A stretch of 64,000 bases of DNA from Flavobacterium erciyesense (GCF_018069925.1 NZ_JAGPXB010000001.1:310001-374000); one strand, 5' to 3'; positions 34,230 to 43,592 are shown, numbered from the stretch's first letter. The notes: generated by a model from the sequence alone, not told the origin. A program made the numbers and translations.

Positions 34230-35213
34230 TTAGGTTTCGATTAATTTTCTTTTGTAATATTCCTTTTTTCTTCTTTTTAGAGTTTCAGATTTTATCTGCT
34301 GTCTTATCTTCAAGACTTCGTTGGCTCTTCCAAAATACACATCCGCTGGAGTGAGATTCTTCAAAGATTCGTGATAACGCTCATTGTTGTAGCGGTTTAC
34401 AAACACTTCCAAAGCGGCTTGCAATTCATCCGGACTGTAATAATGATGCAGTTTCACCACATTTTTCATCGTCCTGTGGTAGCGTTCAATCTTGCCTTGT
34501 GTCTGTGGATGAGCGGGTTTTCCGTGGATTTGCTTCATGCCGTGATTATCGTGTAAATAATCCTTTAATTCCTCGGTAATATAGCAAGAACCGTTGTCCG
34601 ATAGAAGTTTCGGAACTTGTCCTTTTCTTAAACCTGCTTTCTTCACAGCTCGGTCAATCGTTCTTTGAACATCATTCACCTTCATATTTCGGCACAATTC
34701 CCAATGAACGATATAGCGGCTAAAATCGTCAATCACCGTGCTTAGATAGTACCAGCCCCAACCCAGAATTTTAAAGTAAGTAAAATCCGTCTGCCACATT
34801 TCGTGAACAAAATTGGTTTTATCCTTAAATTCATTCGAGGCAGAAATCAGGATATGCGATGGCGCGGTTATCAGCCCTCTTTTCTTTAAAATCCGATAAA
34901 CACTGGATTCTGAGATGAAGACGCCCTTCTCATCGGTGATTTTATGAGCCAGTTCTCTGCTGGAGAGTTCAGGATAATTCAAAGCGATTTCTACCACCAG
35001 ATTTTTCTCTTCTTCAGGAATGCTGTTCCACTGCCTTCTGCCAGAAGAAGGGGAAGAATGAAATCCCGCTTCACCTTTCTCAAGGTACAGATTATACCAC
35101 TTGTAGAAGGTGCTTTTGTGAATGCCAAGTTCCCTGAGCGTCCTGTTGACGCCGATTTCACTACGGGTAACCATTTGGATGATTTCCAGTTTTTCTTCAG
35201 GTAACAACCTCAT
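34230..35213 (-). CDS. IS3-family transposase OrfB (DDE integrase), copy 1
   Basis: 327 residues: an HTH_21-like N-terminal region and an rve integrase core. The DDE triad is visible as Asp in MWQTDFTYFKI, Asp in LLSDNGSCYITEEL, and Glu in QTQGKIERYHRTMK. Intact. It is probably made mainly as an OrfAB fusion by -1 frameshifting at a run of eight A followed by G on the minus strand (35253-35261), the usual IS3 mechanism. Confidence 0.93.
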   Translation of the reverse strand: MRLLPEEKLEIIQMVTRSEIGVNRTLRELGIHKSTFYKWYNLYLEKGEAGFHSSPSSGRRQWNSIPEEEKNLVVEIALNYPELSSRELAHKITDEKGVFISESSVYRILKKRGLITAPSHILISASNEFKDKTNFVHEMWQTDFTYFKILGWGWYYLSTVIDDFSRYIVHWELCRNMKVNDVQRTIDRAVKKAGLRKGQVPKLLSDNGSCYITEELKDYLHDNHGMKQIHGKPAHPQTQGKIERYHRTMKNVVKLHHYYSPDELQAALEVFVNRYNNERYHESLKNLTPADVYFGRANEVLKIRQQIKSETLKRRKKEYYKRKLIET

Positions 35214-35233
35214 ATACTTTCTGTATTTTTCGG

Positions 35234-35590
35234 TTATTCCAGAATTTCCAAACTTTTTTTTATAATGTCGTAGCGGATAACGAGGTCGGCGACCGTCTCC
35301 TTGAGTTTTCGGTTCTCTTCCCGAAGGGCTGAAACTTCTTCGGAGGTTGCCTGGCGGAGCGTATCTCCGGAGAGCTGCTTTTTACCGGCTTCAATGAACT
35401 CCTTATTCCATTTGTAGAAGGTAGATTCCTGAATAGCGTGCTTGCGACAGAGTTCGGCTATGGAGGTTTCAGCCCGAAGGGCTTCCATCACAATGAGGAT
35501 CTTTTGTTCCGCCGTGAAAATCCTTCTGGTTTTTCTGCGGATGTCTTTTAAATAATTTTCAGGATTACTGATTGGTTTTTTGGCTGTCAT
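35234..35590 (-). CDS. IS3-family OrfA, copy 1
   Basis: 118 residues: an HTH_8/transposase_8 domain (RIFTAEQKILIVMEALRAET, IAELCRKHAIQESTFYKW) and a leucine-zipper-like helix at the C-terminus (SALREENRKLKETVADL). It binds the IS ends. Thirteen silent differences from copy 2 are concentrated in 35383-35547. Confidence 0.92.
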   Translation of the reverse strand: MTAKKPISNPENYLKDIRRKTRRIFTAEQKILIVMEALRAETSIAELCRKHAIQESTFYKWNKEFIEAGKKQLSGDTLRQATSEEVSALREENRKLKETVADLVIRYDIIKKSLEILE

Positions 35591-35686
35591 AATAAATCAA
35601 ATTTAATTATTTTTTTGTTCTGTTTATTATGAAAACACTATCTTAGTTCTGAACTAAATCAGTACACTTTTTGCTGACGATTTACA

Positions 35687-37333
35687 ATGTGAGGATCAAG
35701 GTCTTAATGCTTTCTCTTTTCTCGATATCGAAGACATTATCTTCGGTAAAAAAAGGATTGAATGAGATCGGGTTTTCCTCGGTATAGGTGAAATAAACCC
35801 CGTCTTTTCCCTTAGTCTTACCTTTGATCAGTTCGCAAAGACCCTGATAAGAGTTACCCGTATCAACTAATAGCACATGAGTTCCTTGCTCATAATACTG
35901 TCTCACCATATGATTGGTGAAGAATGATTTTCCACTTCCATTTTTTGGGTGGGCTGGCGGGCTACTCAATTAAGAATAGCCCGCCAACCCCCAGATGGCC
36001 CTAAGATGAAACGGTTTCTATTCGTGATAATCCCCTTTTTCATGGGAAGATCACTGATATCCAAATGCACCGGTTTCCCAGTCAGCCTGTCCGCAAGCTT
36101 GATCCCAAAAGGAGAAAGTGAATTCTGATAGTTGGTCTCCTGCGTAAAAAAACACAATGCCGGTTCGATGAAAGTGTAAAAGGATTCTTCGGCAGGAAAA
36201 TCTCCGGCATTGCCCGGAATTCCCGCCCAATATAAAGTGGCAGCATCTACGGTATTATGACGGGGCTTACATTCCATTAACGCAAGCGCACTTCCGACAT
36301 CATTTTTCAGGTTGCGTAGCTCCTGGCGGTCTTCACTCCACGCAAATACATTATAATGAGCCCGGATCGATGGTGAACCGTGGGAGTGTGCTTCATTCAG
36401 ATAACGCTCTATCCATTCTTTATTGATCTGGTTCGCCCGGCTATAACGTGCCAATGAGTGCATATTTCTGGCGGACTTCTCAAATTTCTTAAGGTTTTCA
36501 GAACTATTATCGATGAACAGGTACTGGTTATAGATGTGGTCACAGCTCAGCATCAGCCCCACAGGACTGGCAAAAGACAACATACAATCACTGCGATCTG
36601 TGGAAAGCCTATCATAGCGATTGCAGTCTGAAACAGCTCCCGGAAGATCGTCTGTACTGGATAAGGTATGAAGTACCATCCTCTTACTTCCTATCCTAAG
36701 TTCCTCTGCTCCCAGAGCCATATCCTGCAGAACGGGATTGGCATCACGTGACAGTGTAAAATACTGTTCAAGGATTCCGGTTTTCCCTTCGCTCCCCAAT
36801 ATTTCAGCTTCACCCAGCTGATCCATTGTTATATGACCACTGTCATTGATGATACGCTGGAACTGGCTTACCGATTCCAAGAAACGCCGCATTCCTTCCT
36901 TATCCCTTATTTCTTTTGGAACAAGATTGCCCCTGCACAAACTGCTAAAATTGCTCTGGGACTGCATCCTTGCTTTTGTGGTCTTTGTAAGGAAAATATA
37001 ACAGTAGTGGTTCAGAAACGGCCGCTCATTAAAATGCAGCTGGAAAGAACGCGACAAAAAACTATGTTCAATTCTTTCAAGATCCGGCTGATAGTTTTCC
37101 TTTAAATACCAGTCCTGTTTGTGCAGGATACTATAATCAGGCAAAGTCTTGATCGCTTTACTCCATGAGGAATGAATGGATTCGTATACATCCGTGCCCA
37201 CCGTAAAAATTTCCGGTAGCCTTACACGGAAACACACCGTAAGGTCTCCTTCTTTCGATATAATACAATCGTTCTCAATTGCAAGGAGGGGAAAACGGCT
37301 TTCTAACGTAGTTGTTTTAGAGATATTTCTCAT
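35687..37333 (-). pseudogene. Second traG (VirB4-like), disrupted twice
   Basis: The first 449 residues from 37333 (MRNISKTTTLESRFPLLA) align throughout with the intact TraG but are clearly diverged. Immediately after FILGPSG in the Walker A loop, a 53-bp palindromic insertion (35940-35992) shifts the frame and ends the protein. The frame then resumes as GSGKSFFTNHMVRQYY and runs to LILT, where the IS3 copy cuts it off. The C-terminal ~300 residues are missing. It cannot encode a working ATPase. It follows traF2 with the usual four-base overlap, so it derives from a complete second tra operon of a related ICE. Confidence 0.9.
35940..35992. repeat. 53-bp palindromic insertion (REP/MITE-like) in Walker A of traG2
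   Basis: Comparison with the intact traG places a 53-base extra sequence between CCACTTCC and AGATGGCCC. Its core is a perfect 10-bp inverted repeat TGGCGGGCTA / TAGCCCGCCA (35955-35964 and 35977-35986) with a 12-base loop, extended outward by G-rich and C-rich flanks. CC occurs at both junctions, possibly a 2-bp duplication. No other copy is noticed in this window. Confidence 0.7.
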
Positions 37334-37698
37334 GATAGCCTTGAAGATTTAGTGTTAAAATTTTGGATTTTCTCACCTTTTGCAACCGAGTATTTAAGGT
37401 AAGATTGTACAGGTTTACGGGTGATGATAAATTGTGGATGCTTTCTTTTCGCACCTAGCTTCATCAGCCCATGTTCACCGTACTTGTTGTTCAGACTGAA
37501 AGTTTTCCAAACAATCAGCGATGCAGAAATACAGCCGACCGAAAGGCAGATATACATATTTACGTCAGCCATGTACAGCACCATAACCAGGATCAGGACC
37601 AATAACAATCCTCCGGCAAATCCGAAGAGATACTGCGCTTTCAACCCTTTAAATTCGACTGTACAGCCGATACCTTTATTGATGTTATAGGTTTTCAT
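37330..37698 (-). CDS. Second TraF (DUF4133)
   Basis: 122 residues, MKTYNINKGIGCTVEFKG, with the same two membrane segments and YGEHGLMK signature as the first TraF but a longer C-terminus. Intact. It overlaps the methylase gene upstream by 14 bases and the broken traG2 by four. Part of the remnant second tra set. Confidence 0.88.
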   Translation of the reverse strand: MKTYNINKGIGCTVEFKGLKAQYLFGFAGGLLLVLILVMVLYMADVNMYICLSVGCISASLIVWKTFSLNNKYGEHGLMKLGAKRKHPQFIITRKPVQSYLKYSVAKGEKIQNFNTKSSRLS

Positions 37699-38539
37699 GT
37701 TCTTGGGATTTAAAGTTTAGGGTCCCCTGCACGATAGCAAGGTCATAGTTGGCGGTCAGCACTTCGATCTTTTTCTTGGGTACTTTTCCGGAATGTTTAT
37801 CGACCAGTACATCTTTCTGCATTTTGACAGTGTGCCAATTAAGATCCCGGCTAAATTTGTTCAGGAGATCACTGGGATAACTGCTCAATAGAAATTTGCC
37901 TTTTGCACGGGACAGGCATAATAGAAGAGATTCAAAATCATGTTTGCTGTACCCGTCGTAATGACCGCAGTCACTGTTAAAATAAGGCGGATCACAATAG
38001 TGAAAAGCCTTTTCATGATCTCTTGAATTAATAATCCGAATAGCATCCGTATTTTCGATCTGAACATTCTGAAGTCGTATAGCATATTCCTCGGAGAATG
38101 ATGCTCGCTTATTACTCAATCTTCTAGTGGAAGTCTGATCCCGAACATCATAACCCCATGAATCACCGATCTTTGCGCTGAAAGACTGATTGCATAGAAC
38201 CCAGACTGCCCAGGCTCGTTGTAATCTGTCAAAGAGATGGGGATTGTTATAGATCACCAGCGCATCGCTATGAAGGGATCTACTGTGAAGCGTTATTCGG
38301 ATCATTTTTTCCAGTTCAACAAACTGATTTTTGACCATCTCGTAAAAATTGATCAGCTCACGGTTGTAATCGTTGATCACCTCAACCTCAGACCTTGGTT
38401 TTGACCAGAATATCGCTCCTCCCCCAACAAACGGTTCAACGTAGGTATAATGGGGTGGAATAAGCGGTATAATGATCTTGGCCAGCTGTTGCTTTCCGCC
38501 ATAATACGTCAGTGGCGTAACCATCTTATTTTTTGCCAT
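37685..38539 (-). CDS. DNA adenine methylase, D12 class
   Basis: 284 residues of the Dam/D12 N6-adenine methyltransferase family. Motif X-like TYYGGKQQLA (about 11-20), AdoMet motif I VEPFVGGGAIFWS (34-46) and catalytic motif IV DPPY (183-186, HYCDPPYF) are intact. It methylates adenine in DNA using S-adenosylmethionine; no cognate restriction enzyme is adjacent, so it is probably an orphan that modifies the element to evade host restriction. Located between traE2 and traF2, where the intact tra set has nothing. Confidence 0.88.
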   Translation of the reverse strand: MAKNKMVTPLTYYGGKQQLAKIIIPLIPPHYTYVEPFVGGGAIFWSKPRSEVEVINDYNRELINFYEMVKNQFVELEKMIRITLHSRSLHSDALVIYNNPHLFDRLQRAWAVWVLCNQSFSAKIGDSWGYDVRDQTSTRRLSNKRASFSEEYAIRLQNVQIENTDAIRIINSRDHEKAFHYCDPPYFNSDCGHYDGYSKHDFESLLLCLSRAKGKFLLSSYPSDLLNKFSRDLNWHTVKMQKDVLVDKHSGKVPKKKIEVLTANYDLAIVQGTLNFKSQEHENL

Positions 38540-38565
38540 AATTGAAAAAAATTAATCGGGTTAGC

Positions 38566-38874
38566 CTAAAGGAAAAATGATCGCAAAATGGTCGCAGCGA
38601 CAATCAGGAATATACAGGCGCCGAACCAGCTCGCCGCTGTCTTTGAAGTGTCAGGGTCACCCGAACTGAATTTGTTGTACACTTTAACACCTCCGATCAG
38701 TCCGACCACAGCACCGATAGCATAGATCAGCTTTGTTGCCGGATCAAAATAGCTTGTAACCATCTGCGTGGCTTCCTGGATACCTGCAGCACCATTTCCC
38801 TGCGCAAAAGTCCCATTGCTGATAAGCGAAATAAACAGCAACGCCAGCAGAATTTTTTGTCTTGATTTTTTCAT
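38566..38874 (-). CDS. Second TraE (DUF4134)
   Basis: 102 residues, nearly identical to the first TraE from the NGAAGIQEATQMVTSYF segment onward but with a different signal region (SRQKILLALLFISLISNGTFA). Intact. First gene of the remnant traE2-methylase-traF2-traG2 block. The strong conservation of the C-terminal 70 residues against divergence in flanking genes is as expected for a pilin-like protein. Confidence 0.88.
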   Translation of the reverse strand: MKKSRQKILLALLFISLISNGTFAQGNGAAGIQEATQMVTSYFDPATKLIYAIGAVVGLIGGVKVYNKFSSGDPDTSKTAASWFGACIFLIVAATILRSFFL

Positions 38875-39020
38875 GTTTCATTACATTTTAAGTTTGTAAT
38901 ACCCGCCTATGCGGGCTTGGAAACAAAGGTGTTGCAGATAGTATCAGAGTTGGGGGCTGGTGGTATGAGAGGTACTAAGTTTGCCGTTGTTTTCCTAATG
39001 TGAGTACCGGGAAACAAAAA

Positions 39021-39060
39021 AACCGTCAGGCTTTAGAAGCTGGCGGTTATGCATTTTTTT
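39021..39060. terminator. Bidirectional hairpin terminator upstream of traE2
   Basis: Stem AACCGTCAG(G)CTT / AAGCTGGCGGTT (39021-39048, one bulge and one G-T pair). An A-run precedes it, giving a T-run on the minus strand, and a T-run follows after six bases on the plus strand. The remaining stretch to fdhA (39061-39437) has no gene. Confidence 0.6.
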
Positions 39061-39385
39061 GAAAATGATTCCAGTAATTTCTTTTACTGATTCATATCTT
39101 ACTTATTCGCGTTTAGTATTCATTACAGATTTGGTTTATCCCAAAAATAAAATTCTGGTAAGTCATTATTCCCAAACATTACTGGATAAATTTTATACTA
39201 AAATCTTACAAAAATAGGTCTCGCTCCATAAATTATAAGTGCTTTAAAAAGCAAGGTTTCTACTATTCTCATCATAACTGGATCACAGAACAATAGAACG
39301 ATCCTTGATATTAGAATAAGCATTCTCCGTTACTGAGTTCAACATGTTTTATCGGACTAAATATTGCTTAATTTTAATATATAAT

Positions 39386-39400
39386 CCTCACAGAATGAGG
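39386..39400. promoter_or_regulatory. Short palindrome upstream of fdhA
   Basis: CCTCA-CAGAA-TGAGG, a perfect 5-bp inverted repeat 38 bases before the fdhA start, in an otherwise AT-rich leader. A candidate operator; no regulator is demonstrated. Confidence 0.3.
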
Positions 39401-39437
39401 GAATACAAACATTTATAAACCATCAAAATAAAACATT

Positions 39438-40637
39438 ATGGCTAGTAACAGAGGAGTGGTCTACAAAGGCCCATGGAACTTAGAAGTAAATGAAATTGCC
39501 TATCCCACATTCCAGAACCCCAAGGGAAAGGACATTCATCATGCGGTAATCATTAAAGTGGTCTCCACAAATATTTGTGGCAGTGACCAGCACATTTTTA
39601 GGGGACGTTTCTCAGTACCTGTGGGACACGTATTGGGTCATGAAATCACAGGCGAAGTAGTTGAAATTGGAAAAGACGTAGAATTCATCAAGGTAGGTGA
39701 CATCGTTTCAGTCCCTTTCAACGTTTCCTGCGGACGGTGCAGAAACTGTAAAAATGGAAATACCGACGTCTGCGAGACCGTTAATCCGGATGCTCCTGTT
39801 GGCGCTTATGGGTTTGACCTGGGAGGCTGGTTAGGTGGCCAATCTGAATATTGTCTTATCCCCTATGCTGACTTTCAGCTCCTTAAGTTTCCAGATAGAG
39901 AACAAGCGCTGGAAAAGATTTTAGATCTCACATTAGTATCTGACATTCTCCCAACAGGATATCATGGCGCGTATGCTGCTGGTGTTACAACAGGATCTAC
40001 TGTTTATATTGCTGGTGCTGGACCAGTGGGACGCTGTGCTGCAGAATCAGCAAAGCTTCTTGGAGCTTCCTGCGTTATTGTGGGAGATATGAACAAGGAG
40101 CGGTTGGAACTTGTCAAACAGGCGGGAATGGAAACTGTTGATCTTACCCTTGATGCCAGTGTAGCAGAACAGATCGAACAGATTCTCGGAGTACCGGAAG
40201 TGGATGCCGGTGTGGATGCCGTAGGTTATGAGGCACATGGACATGGTGATGAAGACTACAAAAAAGAAAATCCCAATGCAGTTATCAATGATCTTTTCGA
40301 TGTTGTCCGCGCAAGCGGAGGTATAGGGATTCCAGGTATCTATACTCCTTCTGACCCAGGAGGACGTGATGAGAACGCTAAGCACGGTAAACTGACTGTC
40401 GACTGGGGAAAAGGTTGGCTTAAGTCATTGCATATTCAAACGGGAATGGCTCCAATTGGACGTTACAACTATCAAATTATGCAGGCCATTCTATGGGGCC
40501 GTATCTCGATGAAAACGATCATGAACCCGCAGGTTATCAGTCTTGACGAAGCACCACAAGCCTATAAAGACTTTTCGGATGGTTCAAGCAAAAAGTTTAT
40601 TATCGATCCACATGGCATGATAAAAAACCGTTCGTAA
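39438..40637 (+). CDS. fdhA: Glutathione-independent formaldehyde dehydrogenase
   Basis: 399 residues, the same length as Pseudomonas putida formaldehyde dehydrogenase and close in motif order. Zinc-dependent medium-chain dehydrogenase oxidising formaldehyde to formate with NAD+ without glutathione. Catalytic zinc ligands are Cys47 (NICGSDQH), His68 (GHEITG) and Asp169 (LVSDILPTGYHG). The structural zinc Cys98, Cys101, Cys104 and Cys112 are all present, and the NAD-binding loop is VYIAGAGPVGRCAAE. Some family members dismutate aldehydes with tightly bound NAD. It stands alone between an ICE remnant and a convergent AraC gene, inside a segment bracketed by two IS3 copies. Confidence 0.93.
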   Translation: MASNRGVVYKGPWNLEVNEIAYPTFQNPKGKDIHHAVIIKVVSTNICGSDQHIFRGRFSVPVGHVLGHEITGEVVEIGKDVEFIKVGDIVSVPFNVSCGRCRNCKNGNTDVCETVNPDAPVGAYGFDLGGWLGGQSEYCLIPYADFQLLKFPDREQALEKILDLTLVSDILPTGYHGAYAAGVTTGSTVYIAGAGPVGRCAAESAKLLGASCVIVGDMNKERLELVKQAGMETVDLTLDASVAEQIEQILGVPEVDAGVDAVGYEAHGHGDEDYKKENPNAVINDLFDVVRASGGIGIPGIYTPSDPGGRDENAKHGKLTVDWGKGWLKSLHIQTGMAPIGRYNYQIMQAILWGRISMKTIMNPQVISLDEAPQAYKDFSDGSSKKFIIDPHGMIKNRS

Positions 40638-40663
40638 ACTCATGTAGAGCGAAAATAAAAAGT

Positions 40664-40700
40664 AAAGGTGGGGCATCGAATAAATGTCCCACCTTTTTTT
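40664..40700. terminator. Bidirectional terminator between fdhA and araC
   Basis: Stem AAAGGTGGGGCAT / ATGTCCCACCTTT (one G-T pair) with a 7-base loop, flanked by T-run on the plus side and A/T-rich on the minus side. It separates two convergent genes. Confidence 0.88.
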
Positions 40701-40752
40701 AATTTCTCAGCTTAACCAATTACATACCTATTTAACGCGCACTTTGCGTTAA

Positions 40753-41658
40753 TCAGTGTCTATATTGGCCCGGAGAAAGCCCCTCAAGCCTTTTAAAAAT
40801 TTTAATGAAATGATTCACATTATTAAAACCTGATGCATAACAGGCTTCGGTCACAGTAACGGAACTGTCAGCCATTATTTTTTTTGCATGGTCTATGCGT
40901 GTACGCAGAACAAATTCCAGTGGAGTTATGCCCAGTATATTTTTAAAATATTGATAAAAAGATGATTGGCTCAAACAGCATTCTCTTGCCATCTTTTCAA
41001 CAGTTATTTTTTCCGTAAGATGCTTATGCACATAATTGATTGCCGGTTGAATTCGATTGTCATACATTGATTGATTGCTGTTCACTGACAAACGGTTCTG
41101 GGTCTGAAGAAGCCTTAATAGAAGTACTTTAAGAGACAGGTCCGCAATTGCCTCTTTTGCAAAACCTTCCTCCATACTAAGGTTAACAAGCTTATTGAGA
41201 CTTGCTACCAGCTCCATGCTATTCTCGAAATGCTGATGCGAAAAATCAAGTTTCCATTCAAAAGGTGCCTGATGATTTGAATATCTCTCATTTAGATAGT
41301 CAAGATTTTTGTGAACAGTATTCCAGTCCAGTGTAAGAGTGATACATTGCACGGGACGATTTTCATCTGCGTCTGGAAAACCTACATTCATGGTTAGTCC
41401 GTCAGGAAGGATCACACTTTGACCGGGCAGAAAGTCAAATGCCTCCTGACCCTCCACGGACATCACTTTTTTACCTCTCATCATACTTGAAACCACCAAT
41501 CCACCACTATATGAAAGTATTACATTGTCACTTTTATGAAATGTTTCAAATATGTTGAGCTCACAGTTCGGAAGATTAAAAGTCCTCCGGTGCTCCAGTC
41601 TGGAATCCAATTTAGAACTGTCGCTTAAATTTACGGGAGTTATCCGATAAGATTTCAT
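40753..41658 (-). CDS. AraC-family transcriptional regulator
   Basis: 301 residues. The N-terminal ~190 residues form a cupin-like sensor of the AraC_N type (VSSMMRGKKVMSVEGQEAFDFLPGQSVILPDG). The C-terminal ~95 residues hold two helix-turn-helix motifs (TVEKMARECCLSQSSFYQYFKNILGITPLEFV and VTEACYASGFNNVNHFIKIFKRLEGLSP). Convergent to fdhA with a shared terminator; regulation of fdhA or a distant gene is possible but not shown. Confidence 0.88.
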   Translation of the reverse strand: MKSYRITPVNLSDSSKLDSRLEHRRTFNLPNCELNIFETFHKSDNVILSYSGGLVVSSMMRGKKVMSVEGQEAFDFLPGQSVILPDGLTMNVGFPDADENRPVQCITLTLDWNTVHKNLDYLNERYSNHQAPFEWKLDFSHQHFENSMELVASLNKLVNLSMEEGFAKEAIADLSLKVLLLRLLQTQNRLSVNSNQSMYDNRIQPAINYVHKHLTEKITVEKMARECCLSQSSFYQYFKNILGITPLEFVLRTRIDHAKKIMADSSVTVTEACYASGFNNVNHFIKIFKRLEGLSPGQYRH

Positions 41659-41772
41659 ACTTAAGTCTTTATATATTTACTATTGACCAAATAAAATTTA
41701 CTTAATCCCAATTTTCGCAGCCGCCAGATTTGATCGCAGTGTGCCATACATTTCGGATCTGCACCTGTTAAA

Positions 41773-42027
41773 TCACTTTCTGGAAATAATACAGTAAGCC
41801 AGGAGGGATAAATTGACCAGAACGGCAAAGGCATTCGATAGGATGATCTGCCAATCTTGTTTCATGATTCCATACCAGACCCACAGGGAAAGGCCTGAAA
41901 GTAAAACAATAAGTGTTAAGATTGAAATGTCATCCGCATTTCTGGTTCTTATCACCTTTATCAATTGGGGCATCATTGCAAATGAAGTTAAGACACCTGC
42001 AATGAGTCCAATTACGTCTGTATTCAT
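41773..42027 (-). CDS. SemiSWEET-type sugar transporter
   Basis: 84 residues, three transmembrane helices and the PQ motif (FAMMPQLIKVIRTRNADDIS), matching the SemiSWEET/PQ-loop family that works as dimers for facilitated sugar transport. It lies 114 bases downstream-side of the AraC gene on the same strand, just inside the second IS3 copy. Substrate unknown. Confidence 0.87.
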   Translation of the reverse strand: MNTDVIGLIAGVLTSFAMMPQLIKVIRTRNADDISILTLIVLLSGLSLWVWYGIMKQDWQIILSNAFAVLVNLSLLAYCIISRK

Positions 42028-42231
42028 ACGACATATTTATTTTGTTAATAGCGGACATTTCGTCCTTTAATTTTCATTTTTTAAACATAGGCAGCCAAAT
42101 ATTTAGCTGTTTTGCTTTGCTTATTCTTAGCTGTATGTCTTCAAAAGAAAGTGTACTTTTTCTTAGAGAGTGTTTTCTGTTTCAAATATAGAATTTAAAG
42201 TTTAGTTTTTTGCTTTTAAAAAGAAAAAAAA

Positions 42232-43215
42232 TTAGGTTTCGATTAATTTTCTTTTGTAATATTCCTTTTTTCTTCTTTTTAGAGTTTCAGATTTTATCTG
42301 CTGTCTTATCTTCAAGACTTCGTTGGCTCTTCCAAAATACACATCCGCTGGAGTGAGATTCTTCAAAGATTCGTGATAACGCTCATTGTTGTAGCGGTTT
42401 ACAAACACTTCCAAAGCGGCTTGCAATTCATCCGGACTGTAATAATGATGCAGTTTCACCACATTTTTCATCGTCCTGTGGTAGCGTTCAATCTTGCCTT
42501 GTGTCTGTGGATGAGCGGGTTTTCCGTGGATTTGCTTCATGCCGTGATTATCGTGTAAATAATCCTTTAATTCCTCGGTAATATAGCAAGAACCGTTGTC
42601 CGATAGAAGTTTCGGAACTTGTCCTTTTCTTAAACCTGCTTTCTTCACAGCTCGGTCAATCGTTCTTTGAACATCATTCACCTTCATATTTCGGCACAAT
42701 TCCCAATGAACGATATAGCGGCTAAAATCGTCAATCACCGTGCTTAGATAGTACCAGCCCCAACCCAGAATTTTAAAGTAAGTAAAATCCGTCTGCCACA
42801 TTTCGTGAACAAAATTGGTTTTATCCTTAAATTCATTCGAGGCAGAAATCAGGATATGCGATGGCGCGGTTATCAGCCCTCTTTTCTTTAAAATCCGATA
42901 AACACTGGATTCTGAGATGAAGACGCCCTTCTCATCGGTGATTTTATGAGCCAGTTCTCTGCTGGAGAGTTCAGGATAATTCAAAGCGATTTCTACCACC
43001 AGATTTTTCTCTTCTTCAGGAATGCTGTTCCACTGCCTTCTGCCAGAAGAAGGGGAAGAATGAAATCCCGCTTCACCTTTCTCAAGGTACAGATTATACC
43101 ACTTGTAGAAGGTGCTTTTGTGAATGCCAAGTTCCCTGAGCGTCCTGTTGACGCCGATTTCACTACGGGTAACCATTTGGATGATTTCCAGTTTTTCTTC
43201 AGGTAACAACCTCAT
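42232..43215 (-). CDS. IS3-family transposase OrfB, copy 2
   Basis: 327 residues, identical in sequence to the OrfB of copy 1, with the same DDE residues (MWQTDFTYF, SDNGSCY, KIERYHR). Complete, so the copy is potentially active. Confidence 0.93.
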   Translation of the reverse strand: MRLLPEEKLEIIQMVTRSEIGVNRTLRELGIHKSTFYKWYNLYLEKGEAGFHSSPSSGRRQWNSIPEEEKNLVVEIALNYPELSSRELAHKITDEKGVFISESSVYRILKKRGLITAPSHILISASNEFKDKTNFVHEMWQTDFTYFKILGWGWYYLSTVIDDFSRYIVHWELCRNMKVNDVQRTIDRAVKKAGLRKGQVPKLLSDNGSCYITEELKDYLHDNHGMKQIHGKPAHPQTQGKIERYHRTMKNVVKLHHYYSPDELQAALEVFVNRYNNERYHESLKNLTPADVYFGRANEVLKIRQQIKSETLKRRKKEYYKRKLIET

Positions 43216-43235
43216 ATACTTTCTGTATTTTTCGG

Positions 43236-43592
43236 TTATTCCAGAATTTCCAAACTTTTTTTTATAATGTCGTAGCGGATAACGAGGTCGGCGACCGTCT
43301 CCTTGAGTTTTCGGTTCTCTTCCCGAAGGGCTGAAACTTCTTCGGAGGTTGCCTGGCGGAGCGTATCTCCGGAGAGCTGCTTCTTACCGGCTTCAATAAA
43401 CTCCTTGTTCCATTTGTAGAAGGTAGATTCCTGAATGGCGTGCTTGCGGCAGAGTTCGGCAATGGAAGTTTCTGCCCGCAGGGCTTCCATCACAATGAGG
43501 ATCTTTTGCTCCGCCGTGAAAATCCTTCTGGTTTTGCGACGGATGTCTTTTAAATAATTTTCAGGATTACTGATTGGTTTTTTGGCTGTCAT
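43236..43592 (-). CDS. IS3-family OrfA, copy 2
   Basis: 118 residues, identical protein to OrfA of copy 1 despite 13 nucleotide differences, all silent. The slippery A-run for frameshifting to OrfB is at 43255-43263. Confidence 0.92.
   Translation of the reverse strand: MTAKKPISNPENYLKDIRRKTRRIFTAEQKILIVMEALRAETSIAELCRKHAIQESTFYKWNKEFIEAGKKQLSGDTLRQATSEEVSALREENRKLKETVADLVIRYDIIKKSLEILE

Larger units (their letters stand above)
34130..35686 (-). mobile_element. IS3-family insertion sequence, copy 1 (1557 bp)
   Basis: Bounded by TGTATGTCTTCA... on the left and ...GCTGACGATTTACA on the right. The ends form imperfect inverted repeats sharing TGTA, AAAGTGTACT and AGTGTTTTC blocks. It carries orfA (35234-35590) and orfB (34230-35213) on the minus strand. 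The second copy has the same length (42132-43688). Flanking bases ACC on the left and ATG on the right are not a target duplication. It cuts the second traG gene on its right side. Confidence 0.92.

Noticed and set aside
39364..39385. Sigma70-like TTGCTT / TATAAT promoter before fdhA
   Set aside because: Spacing is only about 10 bases and Bacteroidota use a different consensus.
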